This document shows positions 8,476-17,514 of a stretch of 35,008 nucleotides of DNA, one piece after another (the first letter of the stretch is position 1; each line of letters opens with the position of its first letter). Source of the DNA: Alphaproteobacteria bacterium (GTDB lineage Bacteria > Pseudomonadota > Alphaproteobacteria > Rhizobiales > Devosiaceae). Under the pieces are notes generated by a model. It was not told where the DNA came from. It searched no databases and worked only from the letters and a program-made list of their open reading frames with translations. Made by a program: the position numbers and the translations under genes. Where the stretch lies: assembly GCA_024279675.1 (NCBI GenBank), contig JAJRRG010000106.1, forward strand, positions 1 to 35,008, read 5' to 3'.

Positions 8476-8975
8476 AACGCATGGCCCTCTTGGGTGGCCC
8501 CGGTTCAGGAAAATCAACATTTGCCATCCGGCTTGCGCGGGTTTCAAACCTACCACTTGTCCATATTGATGAGGAATTCTGGCTGCCCGGCTGGACAGAA
8601 CCGAGTAAACAGGAATGGACGCGAAAACATTCAGCACTCATCGCGCAGGATTCGTGGATTTTGGACGGCGGCATGCTGCGCACCGGGGAAGATCGCATCG
8701 CAAGGTGCGATTTGGTGGTGCTGTTCGATGTACCCACGCACATTTGCCTATATCGTGTGATCAAGCGAATTGTGAGAAATTATGGCAAGGAACGCGAGGG
8801 CGTAGCCACCGGTTGCCCAGAAAAACTTGATCTGAATTTCCTAAATTATGTATATCATTACAGAGCAAACCACACAGATTTGCGCCCCTTTATCCTAAAA
8901 CATTTGCCCAGTAATTCGGAGCTTGTAATCGTGCGTAACAATGCCGATATTGAAAGCCTATTAAACAGGTTCTGA
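8472..8975 (+). CDS. P-loop NTPase, adenylate-kinase/FlaR-like, copy 2
   Basis: A 167-residue paralogue of the preceding gene; about half of the first 70 residues are identical by hand alignment. It has Walker A GGPGSGKST, VHIDEEFWLPGW, WILDGG, the shared PTHxCLYRVxKRI helix, GCPEKLDLNFL and a matching NNADIESLLNRF end. The ATGA overlap implies translational coupling and perhaps a heteromeric pair. The function is unknown. As I recall it, ratA normally follows lipA directly in related genomes, so the two genes look like an insertion followed or preceded by tandem duplication. Confidence 0.85.
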   Translation: MKRMALLGGPGSGKSTFAIRLARVSNLPLVHIDEEFWLPGWTEPSKQEWTRKHSALIAQDSWILDGGMLRTGEDRIARCDLVVLFDVPTHICLYRVIKRIVRNYGKEREGVATGCPEKLDLNFLNYVYHYRANHTDLRPFILKHLPSNSELVIVRNNADIESLLNRF

Positions 8976-8980
8976 TCCCA

Positions 8981-9421
8981 ATGCCTCAATTGAAGTTTTC
9001 CCGCACTGTTCCATTTTCAGCTGCGCAAATGTTAGCGCTCGTCGGGGATCTCAACACATACCCTGACTTTGTGCCCAATTGCTCGGACATGGAACTCAGC
9101 GCCGAAGAGGGCAGTCCCTTATCCTCCTGTGATGCGCGTATGCATGTAAGTTTTGGCCCCATCAATCAGAGCTATACCAGCGAAGTCACCATCGACCATG
9201 ACGCCATGAGCGTGTTTGCCACGTCAACGGACAATCCTTTTGACTATCTGGATAGCACGTGGGTTTTTACTCCCACGGATAAAGGATGCACGATAAAGTT
9301 CGAGATAGATTTTAGCTTTTCAAACCGTTTGATTGCTGCGGTCGCAGAACCGGCCTTTGCCAATATTCAGGTGGAAATTCTTGATGCCTTCATCGCCGAA
9401 GCCAAGCGCCGCTATTCCTGA
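8981..9421 (+). CDS. ratA: RatA/Coq10-family START-domain protein
   Basis: A 146-residue SRPBCC (START-like) protein opening with RTVPFSAAQMLALVGDLNTYPDFVP, the hallmark of the RatA/COQ10 family, and including the family's DNPFDYLDSTWVF strand region. Eukaryotic COQ10 binds ubiquinone and supports respiration; the E. coli homologue RatA was described as a ribosome-association toxin. In alphaproteobacteria a quinone role is more plausible, and no antitoxin-like partner lies next to it. It starts 5 bases after the second NTPase. Its last 10 bases overlap the convergent cinA gene, leaving no room for a separate terminator. Confidence 0.88.
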   Translation: MPQLKFSRTVPFSAAQMLALVGDLNTYPDFVPNCSDMELSAEEGSPLSSCDARMHVSFGPINQSYTSEVTIDHDAMSVFATSTDNPFDYLDSTWVFTPTDKGCTIKFEIDFSFSNRLIAAVAEPAFANIQVEILDAFIAEAKRRYS

Positions 9422-9912
9422 TTAGGCAGCGCACCAAGCACCAACTCAAATGCCGCATCAATTGTTGCCAATCGCACCGCTTGACGCCCGATATTGATGA
9501 ATCGATATTCCCTATGGTGCGTTTTGCCATTTGTGGCACAAGAAATATGCACCAACCCGACAGGCTTATCAGCGGTGCCACCGCCAGGGCCAGCGACCCC
9601 TGTTACGGCAATGGAAATATCTGTGCCACTTGCTACTTTCAACGCGCCCATAGCCATGGCGCGTGCCACCTGCTCAGAAACAGCGCCATATTGCGCCAGC
9701 ATATCCTCAGGCACATCCAACATGGCCATTTTCGCTTGATTGGCATAGGTGACAAAGCCCCCATGTACCACAGCTGAAGAACCGGGAATTTCAGTCAATG
9801 CACCGGCGATCAATCCCCCGGTACAACTCTCGGCGGTCACGATCATCATGTCCTGCTTTGCCAGTGCGTCGATAACCTGTTTTGCCAGTTCTGTCGTTCG
9901 CATAGGAAACAT
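9412..9912 (-). CDS. cinA: CinA C-terminal-domain protein (NMN amidohydrolase)
   Basis: A 166-residue stand-alone CinA C-terminal domain, the form known as PncC. It deamidates nicotinamide mononucleotide to nicotinic acid mononucleotide in the NAD salvage pathway. Family motifs include TAESCTGGLIAGALTEIPGSS, YANQAKMAMLDV, SEQVARAMA and VTGVAGPGGGT. The N-terminal molybdopterin-binding-like domain found in long CinA is absent, as is usual in this group. The start overlaps the ispDF stop as TGATG, so it is translationally coupled; a second ATG 9 bases inside is also possible. Confidence 0.92.
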   Translation of the reverse strand: MFPMRTTELAKQVIDALAKQDMMIVTAESCTGGLIAGALTEIPGSSAVVHGGFVTYANQAKMAMLDVPEDMLAQYGAVSEQVARAMAMGALKVASGTDISIAVTGVAGPGGGTADKPVGLVHISCATNGKTHHREYRFINIGRQAVRLATIDAAFELVLGALPNQE

Positions 9913-11120
9913 CAGTTTTTACCTCGTGGTAATTCTATGGTGGCCGTTCCAAGGGTCATCAGGCCTTCACCCCGGCCAACAAACCCCATTTTTTCGGATG
10001 TGGTTGCCTTCACCGAAACCCGACGTGGCGAAACATCGCAAATTCGCGCGATATTTGCCTGAATTTGCTCAGACACCGGTCCAATTTTGGGCATTTCACA
10101 ATTGATCGTCAAATCAAGATGCACAATTCGCCCCCCGTTTTCACGCACACGATTGGCGGCAAAGGACAGGAATGTTTTGGAGGGTTCGCCCTTCCATTTT
10201 TCCTCAGAAGGGGGGGAGTGCGTGCCGATATCCCCCTCAGCAAGCGCCCCAAGAAGTGCATCAGTGAGGACATGTAAAGCCGCATCCGCGTCTGAGTGAC
10301 CCTTGAGTTTTGCGTCGTGGGCAATATCCACCCCCCCAAGACGCACACTATCCCCCGGCTCAAACTGGTGAATATCCATCCCCGAACCAACCCGTGTCTC
10401 TGTCATCTCATATCCATTCAGTTCAGCCTCGGCCCGGACAAAATCCTCAGGTTTTGTAATCTTGAAAGCTTTTTCTCTGCCCGTAACCAGCACCATATCA
10501 AGACCTGCCCATTCACCAATCGAGGCGTCATCGGTGAAGGAGTTTGACATTTTTGCCGCATTCTTATGGGCCGCAAGGATTTTTACAAAATCAAACCCTT
10601 GGGGTGTTTGCGCGGCGAAAAGTTCAGAACGCTCTTCAGTGCCAGCTATGGTTTTTCCGTCATAGGAACGTTTGATCGTATCGCTCATTTCAAGCACGGG
10701 CAGGGCACCCTCATGGTCCTTTAGTGCATCGCTTACCCGGCCCACAAGCGCACCATCGACAAAGGGACGTGCCCCATCATGGATCATGACAATATCCGGG
10801 GCCATTGCCTCCAATGCCAACAATCCATTAAGGGTCGACCCCTGCCGGGTATCATCACCTATAACGGGCGGTAAAAGTTTTTCATCAGCCAGCCCCATGC
10901 TATCATAATAAAGGGCGCGATGGGTCTCTCCGATCACAGGAAGTACCCAATCCACTGCCTCAAGCTGCAAAAAGGCCGACAGCGTATGCGCCAGAACCGG
11001 CTTGGTACCAATATAGCGATATTGTTTGGGAATATCATTTCCATCAATTTGAGCGCGACTGCCGCTTCCCCCAGCCACGACAATGACCCCAAGCTTCAAC
11101 CGTTTATTGTTGTGGTTCAT
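9912..11120 (-). CDS. ispDF: Bifunctional MEP cytidylyltransferase / MECDP synthase
   Basis: A 402-residue fusion of two enzymes of the MEP isoprenoid pathway. Residues 1 to about 235 are IspD, which makes CDP-methylerythritol; visible are VVAGGSGSRA, IPKQY, IHDGARPFV and AAQTPQGF. Residues from about 240 are IspF, which makes the 2,4-cyclodiphosphate, with GSGMDIHQF, GHSDADAALHVLTDALLGA and the C-terminal KATTSEKMGFVGRGEG. The fusion is common in alphaproteobacteria. The gene is divergent from dusB and followed by coupled cinA. Both domains appear intact. Confidence 0.96.
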   Translation of the reverse strand: MNHNNKRLKLGVIVVAGGSGSRAQIDGNDIPKQYRYIGTKPVLAHTLSAFLQLEAVDWVLPVIGETHRALYYDSMGLADEKLLPPVIGDDTRQGSTLNGLLALEAMAPDIVMIHDGARPFVDGALVGRVSDALKDHEGALPVLEMSDTIKRSYDGKTIAGTEERSELFAAQTPQGFDFVKILAAHKNAAKMSNSFTDDASIGEWAGLDMVLVTGREKAFKITKPEDFVRAEAELNGYEMTETRVGSGMDIHQFEPGDSVRLGGVDIAHDAKLKGHSDADAALHVLTDALLGALAEGDIGTHSPPSEEKWKGEPSKTFLSFAANRVRENGGRIVHLDLTINCEMPKIGPVSEQIQANIARICDVSPRRVSVKATTSEKMGFVGRGEGLMTLGTATIELPRGKN

Positions 11121-11219
11121 CTGAAACGCTCATTTGTTCTACTCTGGTCACTGCAATATGACGGTAATTCTTCACGCGCTAAGCATTACGCTACCCAAGC
11201 GGGATTCATCAAGCCCTCT

Positions 11220-11260
11220 GAATATCCATGCCCTTCGAATATCCATGCCCTTCGAATATC
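11220..11260. repeat. 17-bp tandem repeat between ispDF and dusB
   Basis: The unit GAATATCCATGCCCTTC occurs twice exactly, followed by a partial third copy (GAATATC). It lies in the 212-base divergent spacer between ispDF and dusB, about 100 bases from the ispDF start and 70 from the dusB start. The rest of the spacer shows no clear promoter or structure. Confidence 0.8.
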
Positions 11261-11332
11261 ATTGAGTATTGCCCTCGTTGTCTATAAGAAGGGCAATTAT
11301 TTCAACTGCCCATTATCAAGGCAATCCCATAT

Positions 11333-12346
11333 ATGCCCATAAGCAATTCCCCATCTATCACTGTAGGCGATGTCTCTTTGCCAGGGCGCGCATTTCTCGC
11401 ACCGATGGCCGGGATAACTGATGCACCATTTCGAGATGTGGCCGAGCGGTTCGGGGCGGGGATGGTAGTCTCGGAAATGATTGCCAGCGCCAATCTTGGT
11501 ACGGGACAAAAGGAAATGCTGCGCAAACTCACCCACACCGGTAAACTGCCCCATGTGGTGCAAATCGCCGGGAACGAAGAAAAATGGCTAACCCTTGGCG
11601 TAAAAATAGCCAGCGATGCAGGCGCCGATATTATCGACATCAATATGGGCTGCCCCTCAAAAAAAGTAACCAACGGCTTTGCGGGATCAGCGTTAATGCG
11701 CGTGCCAGACAGAGCCCTAAAACTCATCGACGCTGTTATTGCTGACAGTCCTGTACCCGTGACCCTAAAAATGCGCCTTGGCTGGAACGACGAACAAATC
11801 AACGCGCCAGAGATAGCCAAACGCGCACAAGATGCAGGGGTGCAAATGATCGCGGTCCATGGGCGAACGCGTCAACAATTTTACAAGGGTCAGGCGCGAT
11901 GGGAACCGGTAAGAGACGTGGTTGAAGCGGTCAAAATTCCTGTGATTGTCAACGGCGATATCGTCGATGAAACAACGGCTAAAGCGGCCCTTAAAATTTC
12001 AAAAGCGGCGGGTGTTATGATCGGGCGCGGCGCCCAGGGGACACCATGGATCGTCGGGCAAATTGATGCGGCCCTGCTCGACCGTCAACCTCAAGATTCT
12101 CCGGTGAAAAATGAATTGATACAGCTCATCATTGCCCATCATCAAGCCATGCTCAGCGCCTATGGAATTGACTTGGGTATGCGGGTCTCTCGCAAGCATC
12201 TACGTTGGTATTTTGAGGCAGCCAATATCGCACTAAGCCCTGAACAAAGTCGGGAACTATTAACACAGTCCGACCCTGACAAAACCCATGCACTCATTAA
12301 TCAACACATTAATAACCATGATAATCGTGTAACATCAGCCGCTTAA
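11333..12346 (+). CDS. dusB: tRNA-dihydrouridine synthase (DusB/NifR3)
   Basis: A 337-residue FMN enzyme that reduces uridine to dihydrouridine in tRNA. The TIM-barrel motifs are present: LAPMAGITDAPFR, VSEMIAS, INMGCPSKKV with the catalytic Cys107, VHGRTRQQFYKG, VNGDI and MIGRGAQGTPW. In alphaproteobacteria this gene, once called nifR3, sits directly upstream of ntrBC, as here (31-base gap to ntrB), and is thought to share a transcript with it. AAGG lies upstream of the ATG. Confidence 0.96.
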   Translation: MPISNSPSITVGDVSLPGRAFLAPMAGITDAPFRDVAERFGAGMVVSEMIASANLGTGQKEMLRKLTHTGKLPHVVQIAGNEEKWLTLGVKIASDAGADIIDINMGCPSKKVTNGFAGSALMRVPDRALKLIDAVIADSPVPVTLKMRLGWNDEQINAPEIAKRAQDAGVQMIAVHGRTRQQFYKGQARWEPVRDVVEAVKIPVIVNGDIVDETTAKAALKISKAAGVMIGRGAQGTPWIVGQIDAALLDRQPQDSPVKNELIQLIIAHHQAMLSAYGIDLGMRVSRKHLRWYFEAANIALSPEQSRELLTQSDPDKTHALINQHINNHDNRVTSAA

Positions 12347-12377
12347 ACAAACAAATGAAACCATAAGTTTAAATAAC

Positions 12378-13517
12378 ATGACCATACCACATACCGGCAG
12401 TGATACATCAAAAGTTCGATTTGAAAATGCAATATTGCAGGCGCTTCAGCAACCTGTGTTGGTATGTGATGCTGGGGACAATGTGCTTTGGGCCAACCAT
12501 GCGGCGGAAACCTTTTTTTGCGTCTCACAACAGGTCATCGCAGGTTATAAGCTGGTTGACCTGTTTCCTTTTGGCTCCCCTATCATCCAACTCATTCACA
12601 CAGTGCGCCAACGCAATGCGCCCATGAGTGAATACCGACTTTCATTCAGTCCGTTGCGCACAAAAAAGCAGCAACAAACGGACGTGTTCGCCTCTCCGGT
12701 TGCTGAAATTGACGGTGCGGTTTCGCTTCTTTTTCAGGAACGTACAATGGCGGATAAAATTGATCGCCAACTGGTGTCGCGCGGAGCGGCTCGCTCAGCC
12801 ATTGGCCTTGCATCCATGCTGGCCCATGAGATAAAAAACCCACTCGCAGGTATCAGGGGGGCGGCGCAATTGCTGGAACAGACCATTCCTCAGGATGATC
12901 ACCAGCTCACCCAGCTTATTCAGGACGAAACTGACCGCATTGTAAAACTGGTTGATCGTGTGGAAATATTTGGTGACGAACGCCCCATTGAGCGCGCGTC
13001 AGTAAATATTCATGCGGTATTACATCGGGTGAAATTACTGTTGGAAAATGCCCAGGCCTCCGGCGTAGAAATTTCCGAAGAATACGACCCCTCCCTACCT
13101 TTGGTTTTTGGCAATGAAGATCAGCTCATTCAAGTGTTCCTCAACCTGATTAAAAATGCAGCCGAAGCCATTCAGGGGAGTGCAAATCCATGCATAATCC
13201 TTGCAACCGCATTTCGACCGGGGATCAAGATCGGCGCATCCGGCACGAATAACAGAGTTTCGCTTCCCTTGGAAATCGTCATAAAGGACAACGGCCCCGG
13301 CATTCCTGAAGACATTCGTCAATACCTGTTTGATCCGTTTGTAACTGGTAAGCAAAATGGATCGGGCCTTGGATTAGCACTCGTTGCAAAAATAATTTCA
13401 GACCATGGCGGAACAATTGAATGCGAAAGCGATGCTGAGGGCACAATTTTTCGTGTCCTGCTGCCCATGGCTCCATCAAATCGCGCGCAAAAATCATCAT
13501 GGGTGGGAAAACTATGA
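12378..13517 (+). CDS. ntrB: Nitrogen-regulation sensor kinase NtrB
   Basis: This is the cytoplasmic sensor kinase/phosphatase that controls NtrC according to nitrogen status, normally under PII (GlnB) control. Its 379 residues comprise an N-terminal PAS domain (about 15-115), a HisKA dimerisation helix with [16 protein letters not shown] (phosphorylated His150) and a HATPase domain with [18 protein letters not shown] and GSGLGLALV. No membrane segments are present, as expected for NtrB. It overlaps ntrC by 4 bases (ATGA), and dusB lies upstream. Confidence 0.95.
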   Translation: MTIPHTGSDTSKVRFENAILQALQQPVLVCDAGDNVLWANHAAETFFCVSQQVIAGYKLVDLFPFGSPIIQLIHTVRQRNAPMSEYRLSFSPLRTKKQQQTDVFASPVAEIDGAVSLLFQERTMADKIDRQLVSRGAARSAIGLASMLAHEIKNPLAGIRGAAQLLEQTIPQDDHQLTQLIQDETDRIVKLVDRVEIFGDERPIERASVNIHAVLHRVKLLLENAQASGVEISEEYDPSLPLVFGNEDQLIQVFLNLIKNAAEAIQGSANPCIILATAFRPGIKIGASGTNNRVSLPLEIVIKDNGPGIPEDIRQYLFDPFVTGKQNGSGLGLALVAKIISDHGGTIECESDAEGTIFRVLLPMAPSNRAQKSSWVGKL

Positions 13518-14965
13518 GTAAACAAACAATACTTCTCGCCGAAGATGATTCAGCAATTCGCATGGTGCTCAACCAAACCCTGACCCGTGCCGGATATGAG
13601 GTGCGCCCCACAGGCAATCTTTCGACCATGTGGAATTGGGTATCCCGTGGGGAAGGGGATTTGTTGATTACGGATGTATCTCTCCCCGACGGCAGTGCGT
13701 TTGACTTGATGCCAAAAATCAAGGGTATGCGCAAAAACCTGCCCATCATCGTGATTAGCGCCCAAAACACCTTTATGACCGCAATTCGCGCTTCTGAAGC
13801 GGGGGCCTATGAGTATCTCCCCAAACCCTTTGATATCAATGAAATGCTCACCATCGTTGAGCGAGCGTTGGCCGATGTTGCCAAGACCAAAGAAAGCACA
13901 AAGACGGAGTTTCACGAACCCCTTGAGAAAATGCCCCTCGTGGGACGATCCCACGCGATGCAGGAAATTTACCGCTCCCTAGCCCGTCTGATGCAAAGTG
14001 ATCTAACGATCATGATCACTGGGGAAAGTGGTACGGGCAAAGAATTAGTCGCCAAGGCGTTGCATAAGTTTGGCAAGCGCACAAATGGCCCGTTTGTAGC
14101 AATAAACATGGCAGCAATTCCCAAAGATCTGATTGAGGCGGAATTGTTTGGCCATGAAAAAGGGGCCTTTACGGGGGCCAACGCGCGCCAAGCCGGCCAT
14201 TTTGAACAAGCTGAAGGGGGGACGCTTTTCCTCGATGAAATTGGCGACATGCCAATGGATGCGCAAACGCGCTTACTTCGCGTTTTACAAGAGGGTGAAT
14301 TCACGCTTGTGGGGGGAACGAAACCTCAAAAAACCAATGTCCGCATAATCACGGCGACCCATCAGGACCTGTTACAGCTCATTGGGGAAGGCAGTTTCCG
14401 CGAAGATTTGTACTACCGCCTGAACGTTGTGCCATTGCGTCTTCCGCCCCTTCGCGAACGCTTGGAAGACATTGGTGATCTTGTGACACACTTTTTAGCG
14501 ACCGAACGACTTGCCAATGGTCAACAGACACATCTGACGAAAGATTCAATTGAAATTCTAAAGCAATATGACTGGCCCGGAAATGTTCGTGAACTGGAAA
14601 ACCTTATTCGTCGCCTGTGCGCACTTTATGTTGATGAGACCCTGACCCCGCAAATCGTACAAAACGAATTAAGTCGGACGAGCCGAACCGAATTGTCCTC
14701 TGCCTCAACAGATCAGGATTTAAGCACGTCCCTCGAAAGGCATCTGGCCAAGGTGTTCAATCAATACGAACCCAGTTTGCCGCCAAATGGCCTGTATCAA
14801 AATATCCTCGCACAGATAGAAATGCCGTTAATTTCCATGACCTTAAACGCCTGCAACGGCAACCAGATCAAGGCCGCGCAAATATTGGGATTAAATCGCA
14901 ACACGTTGCGCAAAAAAATCAATCTCTATAATATAGAGATTATCCGTCAGACTAAAAAGCCATAG
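13514..14965 (+). CDS. ntrC: Nitrogen-regulation response regulator NtrC
   Basis: A sigma-54 activator of nitrogen-assimilation genes. The track starts at 13499, but the ATG at 13514 overlaps the ntrB stop as ATGA and puts the phospho-acceptor Asp at position 54, the canonical NtrC number, so I prefer it (483 residues). Domains: receiver (1-120, [16 protein letters not shown]), an AAA+ domain with Walker A GESGTGKE, the sigma-54 loop GAFTGA (about 217-222), Walker [11 protein letters not shown] and the arginine-finger region, and a Fis-type HTH at the C-terminus ([20 protein letters not shown]). All activator motifs are intact, unlike in the neighbouring NtrX. Confidence 0.96.
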   Translation: MSKQTILLAEDDSAIRMVLNQTLTRAGYEVRPTGNLSTMWNWVSRGEGDLLITDVSLPDGSAFDLMPKIKGMRKNLPIIVISAQNTFMTAIRASEAGAYEYLPKPFDINEMLTIVERALADVAKTKESTKTEFHEPLEKMPLVGRSHAMQEIYRSLARLMQSDLTIMITGESGTGKELVAKALHKFGKRTNGPFVAINMAAIPKDLIEAELFGHEKGAFTGANARQAGHFEQAEGGTLFLDEIGDMPMDAQTRLLRVLQEGEFTLVGGTKPQKTNVRIITATHQDLLQLIGEGSFREDLYYRLNVVPLRLPPLRERLEDIGDLVTHFLATERLANGQQTHLTKDSIEILKQYDWPGNVRELENLIRRLCALYVDETLTPQIVQNELSRTSRTELSSASTDQDLSTSLERHLAKVFNQYEPSLPPNGLYQNILAQIEMPLISMTLNACNGNQIKAAQILGLNRNTLRKKINLYNIEIIRQTKKP

Positions 14966-15001
14966 CTTGGTTTACTGTCACATTTTAGCAACAATTGTCT
15001 T

Positions 15002-15023
15002 GAACCAATGTGCGAACTGGTTC
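15002..15023. repeat. Inverted repeat in the ntrC-ntrY spacer
   Basis: GAACCA and TGGTTC form perfect 6-bp arms around a 10-base centre, followed by ATTTT. It lies 60 bases before the ntrY start in the 116-base spacer. It may be an operator for ntrYX or a weak hairpin after ntrC; support is limited to the symmetry. Confidence 0.3.
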
Positions 15024-15081
15024 ATTTTCCATATGAATCAATAATGGACTTCTTGGAGAAGCATTCTTACGCACAGGTTTC

Positions 15082-17514
15082 ATGGGCAATAACGCAATCA
15101 GCATTGAACATATTGATCTCGTTCTAGAACCGGACGACGCAAGCGAGTCTGACGATACGGGAGAATCCAGTGTTACAAACTCTGAGACAGCTTTTGATTT
15201 GGACAGAAAGACTCTGAACGCGTCCAGCAAGCCAGTAGATTTCGCGAAACAACCCAAACCCCCAACTTACCGGACTATCCGCATTCTGGGGGCCGTCATA
15301 ATTTTAGCGAGTGTCGTTGCCGCGATTGGTTCATTTTGGATAATGACCGGTGCCAGCCCAATTGAGCCAACTCCAGATGTCTGGACGGCGGTGTGGGTTA
15401 CCAATGGGGTGTTGGTAATTCTGGTCATCGCACTCGTTTTGACCGAAATTATTGTCATGGTACAATCGCGAATTCGCCAGCATTCTGGGGCGCGGCTACG
15501 CTCCAGGCTGGTCACGCTTTTCGCAGTTGTGGCAACGGTTCCCGCATTGTTGATTGCAGCCTTTGCAGCTCTGACCCTTAATCAGGGTCTTGATCAATGG
15601 TTTTCTGAACGGACACGCGACATAATTGATAATTCGCGCCAGGTTGCCCGCGCCTACATGCTTGAACATGCGCAGGTATTGAGAGATGATATCATATGGG
15701 TCGCCGCAGAACTGGAAACCGCCATTGATACCTTTCAGACTGACCGCGTGCGCTACCAGCGTGTCTTGACCGCGTTGGCCACAACCAGATCACTTCCTTA
15801 CACATATCTTATGTCTCAGGATGGGGACACTCTTTTGCGTGCGCAAATCAATGTATTAGGGCCAATACCCACGCTTCCGGTTTCTGTGATTGCAAAAGTG
15901 GAAGAAGGGATACCCACATTGCTATCCCCGGGACCAACCAATCTCGTTGGCGCCATTGTAAAATTGCGGGGGTATGAAGATGTGTACCTTTTTGTCGCGC
16001 GACCGGTAGATCAGGCAGTCAATGAATATGTAAAACTTACGGATGAAAATATATCCGAATACCGGCTTTATGCGTCTAACCGTCTGGTACTACAACTTAC
16101 CTACGGAGTGATGTATTTGGGGCTTAGCCTTGTGCTATTACTTTCCGCACTTTGGATTGGCATGGCTCTTGCCAATCGGTTTGTGGATCCAATCCGCAAC
16201 CTAATGATTGCCTCATCTTTGGTGTCCCAAGGCAAGCTCAATGTGCAGGTGCCGATCAAAGATAAGTCGGGCGACCTGCATGATTTAGGCATGCGCTTTA
16301 ACTCTATGATCGAGCAACTTCAGTCTCAACGGCAGGAATTGCTGGACGCTAACGAAACCAATGAATTGCGCCGTCAGTTCACTGAAGCGGTGGTGGAGGG
16401 GGTGTCAGCCGGCGTTGTTGGTCTGGATGCGGATGGAGCAATTACGCTTGTAAACAGACATTCCTGCGAAATATTTGAAGCTGAAGAACTTGATTTGATG
16501 GGAAAAGAAATCGATCAGATAGTTCCCCAACTTTCGCCTATTATCCAACGGGCCCGCACCTCAAGGCGCGGACAAATCAGGGACCAAATTAACCTTGGCC
16601 TAGAATCAAATTTACGCACCTATCAAGTTCAGTTGACACGAGAGGGGACTATGACTGAATCCAAGGGCTTTGTTGTCACCTTGGACGACATTACAGATCT
16701 GGTAAGCGCGCAGCGCACCAGTGCATGGGCAGATGTTGCACGTCGCATTGCCCACGAGATCAAAAACCCACTCACGCCCATTCAACTCTCCGCAGAACGT
16801 TTGCGCAAACGCTATGGCAAAAAACTCGGAGACGATTATGAGGTGTTTGACAAATGCACCAGTACTATCATTCGACAGGTTGGTGACATCGGGCGCATGG
16901 TGGATGAATTTTCTTCATTTGCGCGCATGCCCCAAGCCGTTCTTGAAAAGGATGACCTGTCCGATACCATTCGTCAGGCTGTGTTTCTTGAAAGTGTGCG
17001 CGTGCCGCAAATTAACATTGTCACCATTTTGCCAGATCAAACCCTATATGCCTATTTTGACAACCGGCTGATATCACAGGCGTTGACCAATTTGATCAAA
17101 AATGCCGTTGAGGCACTAGAACGGGCAGGACTCAAGGACATTGAGCATCCCCAAGTATCTGTTACTGCCGAGCTGATAGGTAATCATGTCGCTGTTGAAG
17201 TTTGTGACAATGGTCTGGGGTGGCCCGAGGAAAATCGTTTGCGCCTGCTCGAACCCTATATGACCACCCATGCGAAGGGGACTGGGCTTGGACTGGCCAT
17301 TGTTGCAAAAATCATTGAACAACATGGTGGTCGGATTGAATTAACAGATGCCAAACCGGATGAACAACAACGCATTGGTGCCTGCGTCCGGTTTACATTA
17401 CCAGTTAAACCCACATTCGCCACCGATGAGGGCCACGCCCAAGATAGCACAACAAAAAACCGTACAACATCACCGATCACCTCGACAAATACTCAACCAA
17501 TGGCGAAAAAATAA
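15082..17514 (+). CDS. ntrY: Membrane sensor kinase NtrY
   Basis: This is the transmembrane histidine kinase partner of NtrX, tied to nitrogen and redox or microaerobic control in alphaproteobacteria. Its 810 residues show a hydrophilic acidic N-terminus (1-62), three membrane helices (about 67-89, 98-126 and 140-168), a periplasmic sensing region, a fourth helix (about 334-365), a HAMP domain (FVDPIRNLM...), a PAS domain (about 425-535), HisKA with [17 protein letters not shown] (His558) and a HATPase domain with NLIKNAVEAL and GTGLGLAIV. It is somewhat longer than most NtrY, from the N-terminus and a Thr/Ser-rich tail. The stop overlaps ntrX as TAATG. Confidence 0.95.
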   Translation: MGNNAISIEHIDLVLEPDDASESDDTGESSVTNSETAFDLDRKTLNASSKPVDFAKQPKPPTYRTIRILGAVIILASVVAAIGSFWIMTGASPIEPTPDVWTAVWVTNGVLVILVIALVLTEIIVMVQSRIRQHSGARLRSRLVTLFAVVATVPALLIAAFAALTLNQGLDQWFSERTRDIIDNSRQVARAYMLEHAQVLRDDIIWVAAELETAIDTFQTDRVRYQRVLTALATTRSLPYTYLMSQDGDTLLRAQINVLGPIPTLPVSVIAKVEEGIPTLLSPGPTNLVGAIVKLRGYEDVYLFVARPVDQAVNEYVKLTDENISEYRLYASNRLVLQLTYGVMYLGLSLVLLLSALWIGMALANRFVDPIRNLMIASSLVSQGKLNVQVPIKDKSGDLHDLGMRFNSMIEQLQSQRQELLDANETNELRRQFTEAVVEGVSAGVVGLDADGAITLVNRHSCEIFEAEELDLMGKEIDQIVPQLSPIIQRARTSRRGQIRDQINLGLESNLRTYQVQLTREGTMTESKGFVVTLDDITDLVSAQRTSAWADVARRIAHEIKNPLTPIQLSAERLRKRYGKKLGDDYEVFDKCTSTIIRQVGDIGRMVDEFSSFARMPQAVLEKDDLSDTIRQAVFLESVRVPQINIVTILPDQTLYAYFDNRLISQALTNLIKNAVEALERAGLKDIEHPQVSVTAELIGNHVAVEVCDNGLGWPEENRLRLLEPYMTTHAKGTGLGLAIVAKIIEQHGGRIELTDAKPDEQQRIGACVRFTLPVKPTFATDEGHAQDSTTKNRTTSPITSTNTQPMAKK

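Noticed and set aside
8981-9421. RatA read as a toxin of a toxin-antitoxin system
   Set aside because: No antitoxin-like partner is adjacent, and the alphaproteobacterial proteins fit the Coq10 ubiquinone-binding family better.
13499-13513. Longer ntrC start at 13499
   Set aside because: The ATG at 13514 gives the ATGA overlap with ntrB and places the phosphorylated Asp at the canonical position 54.
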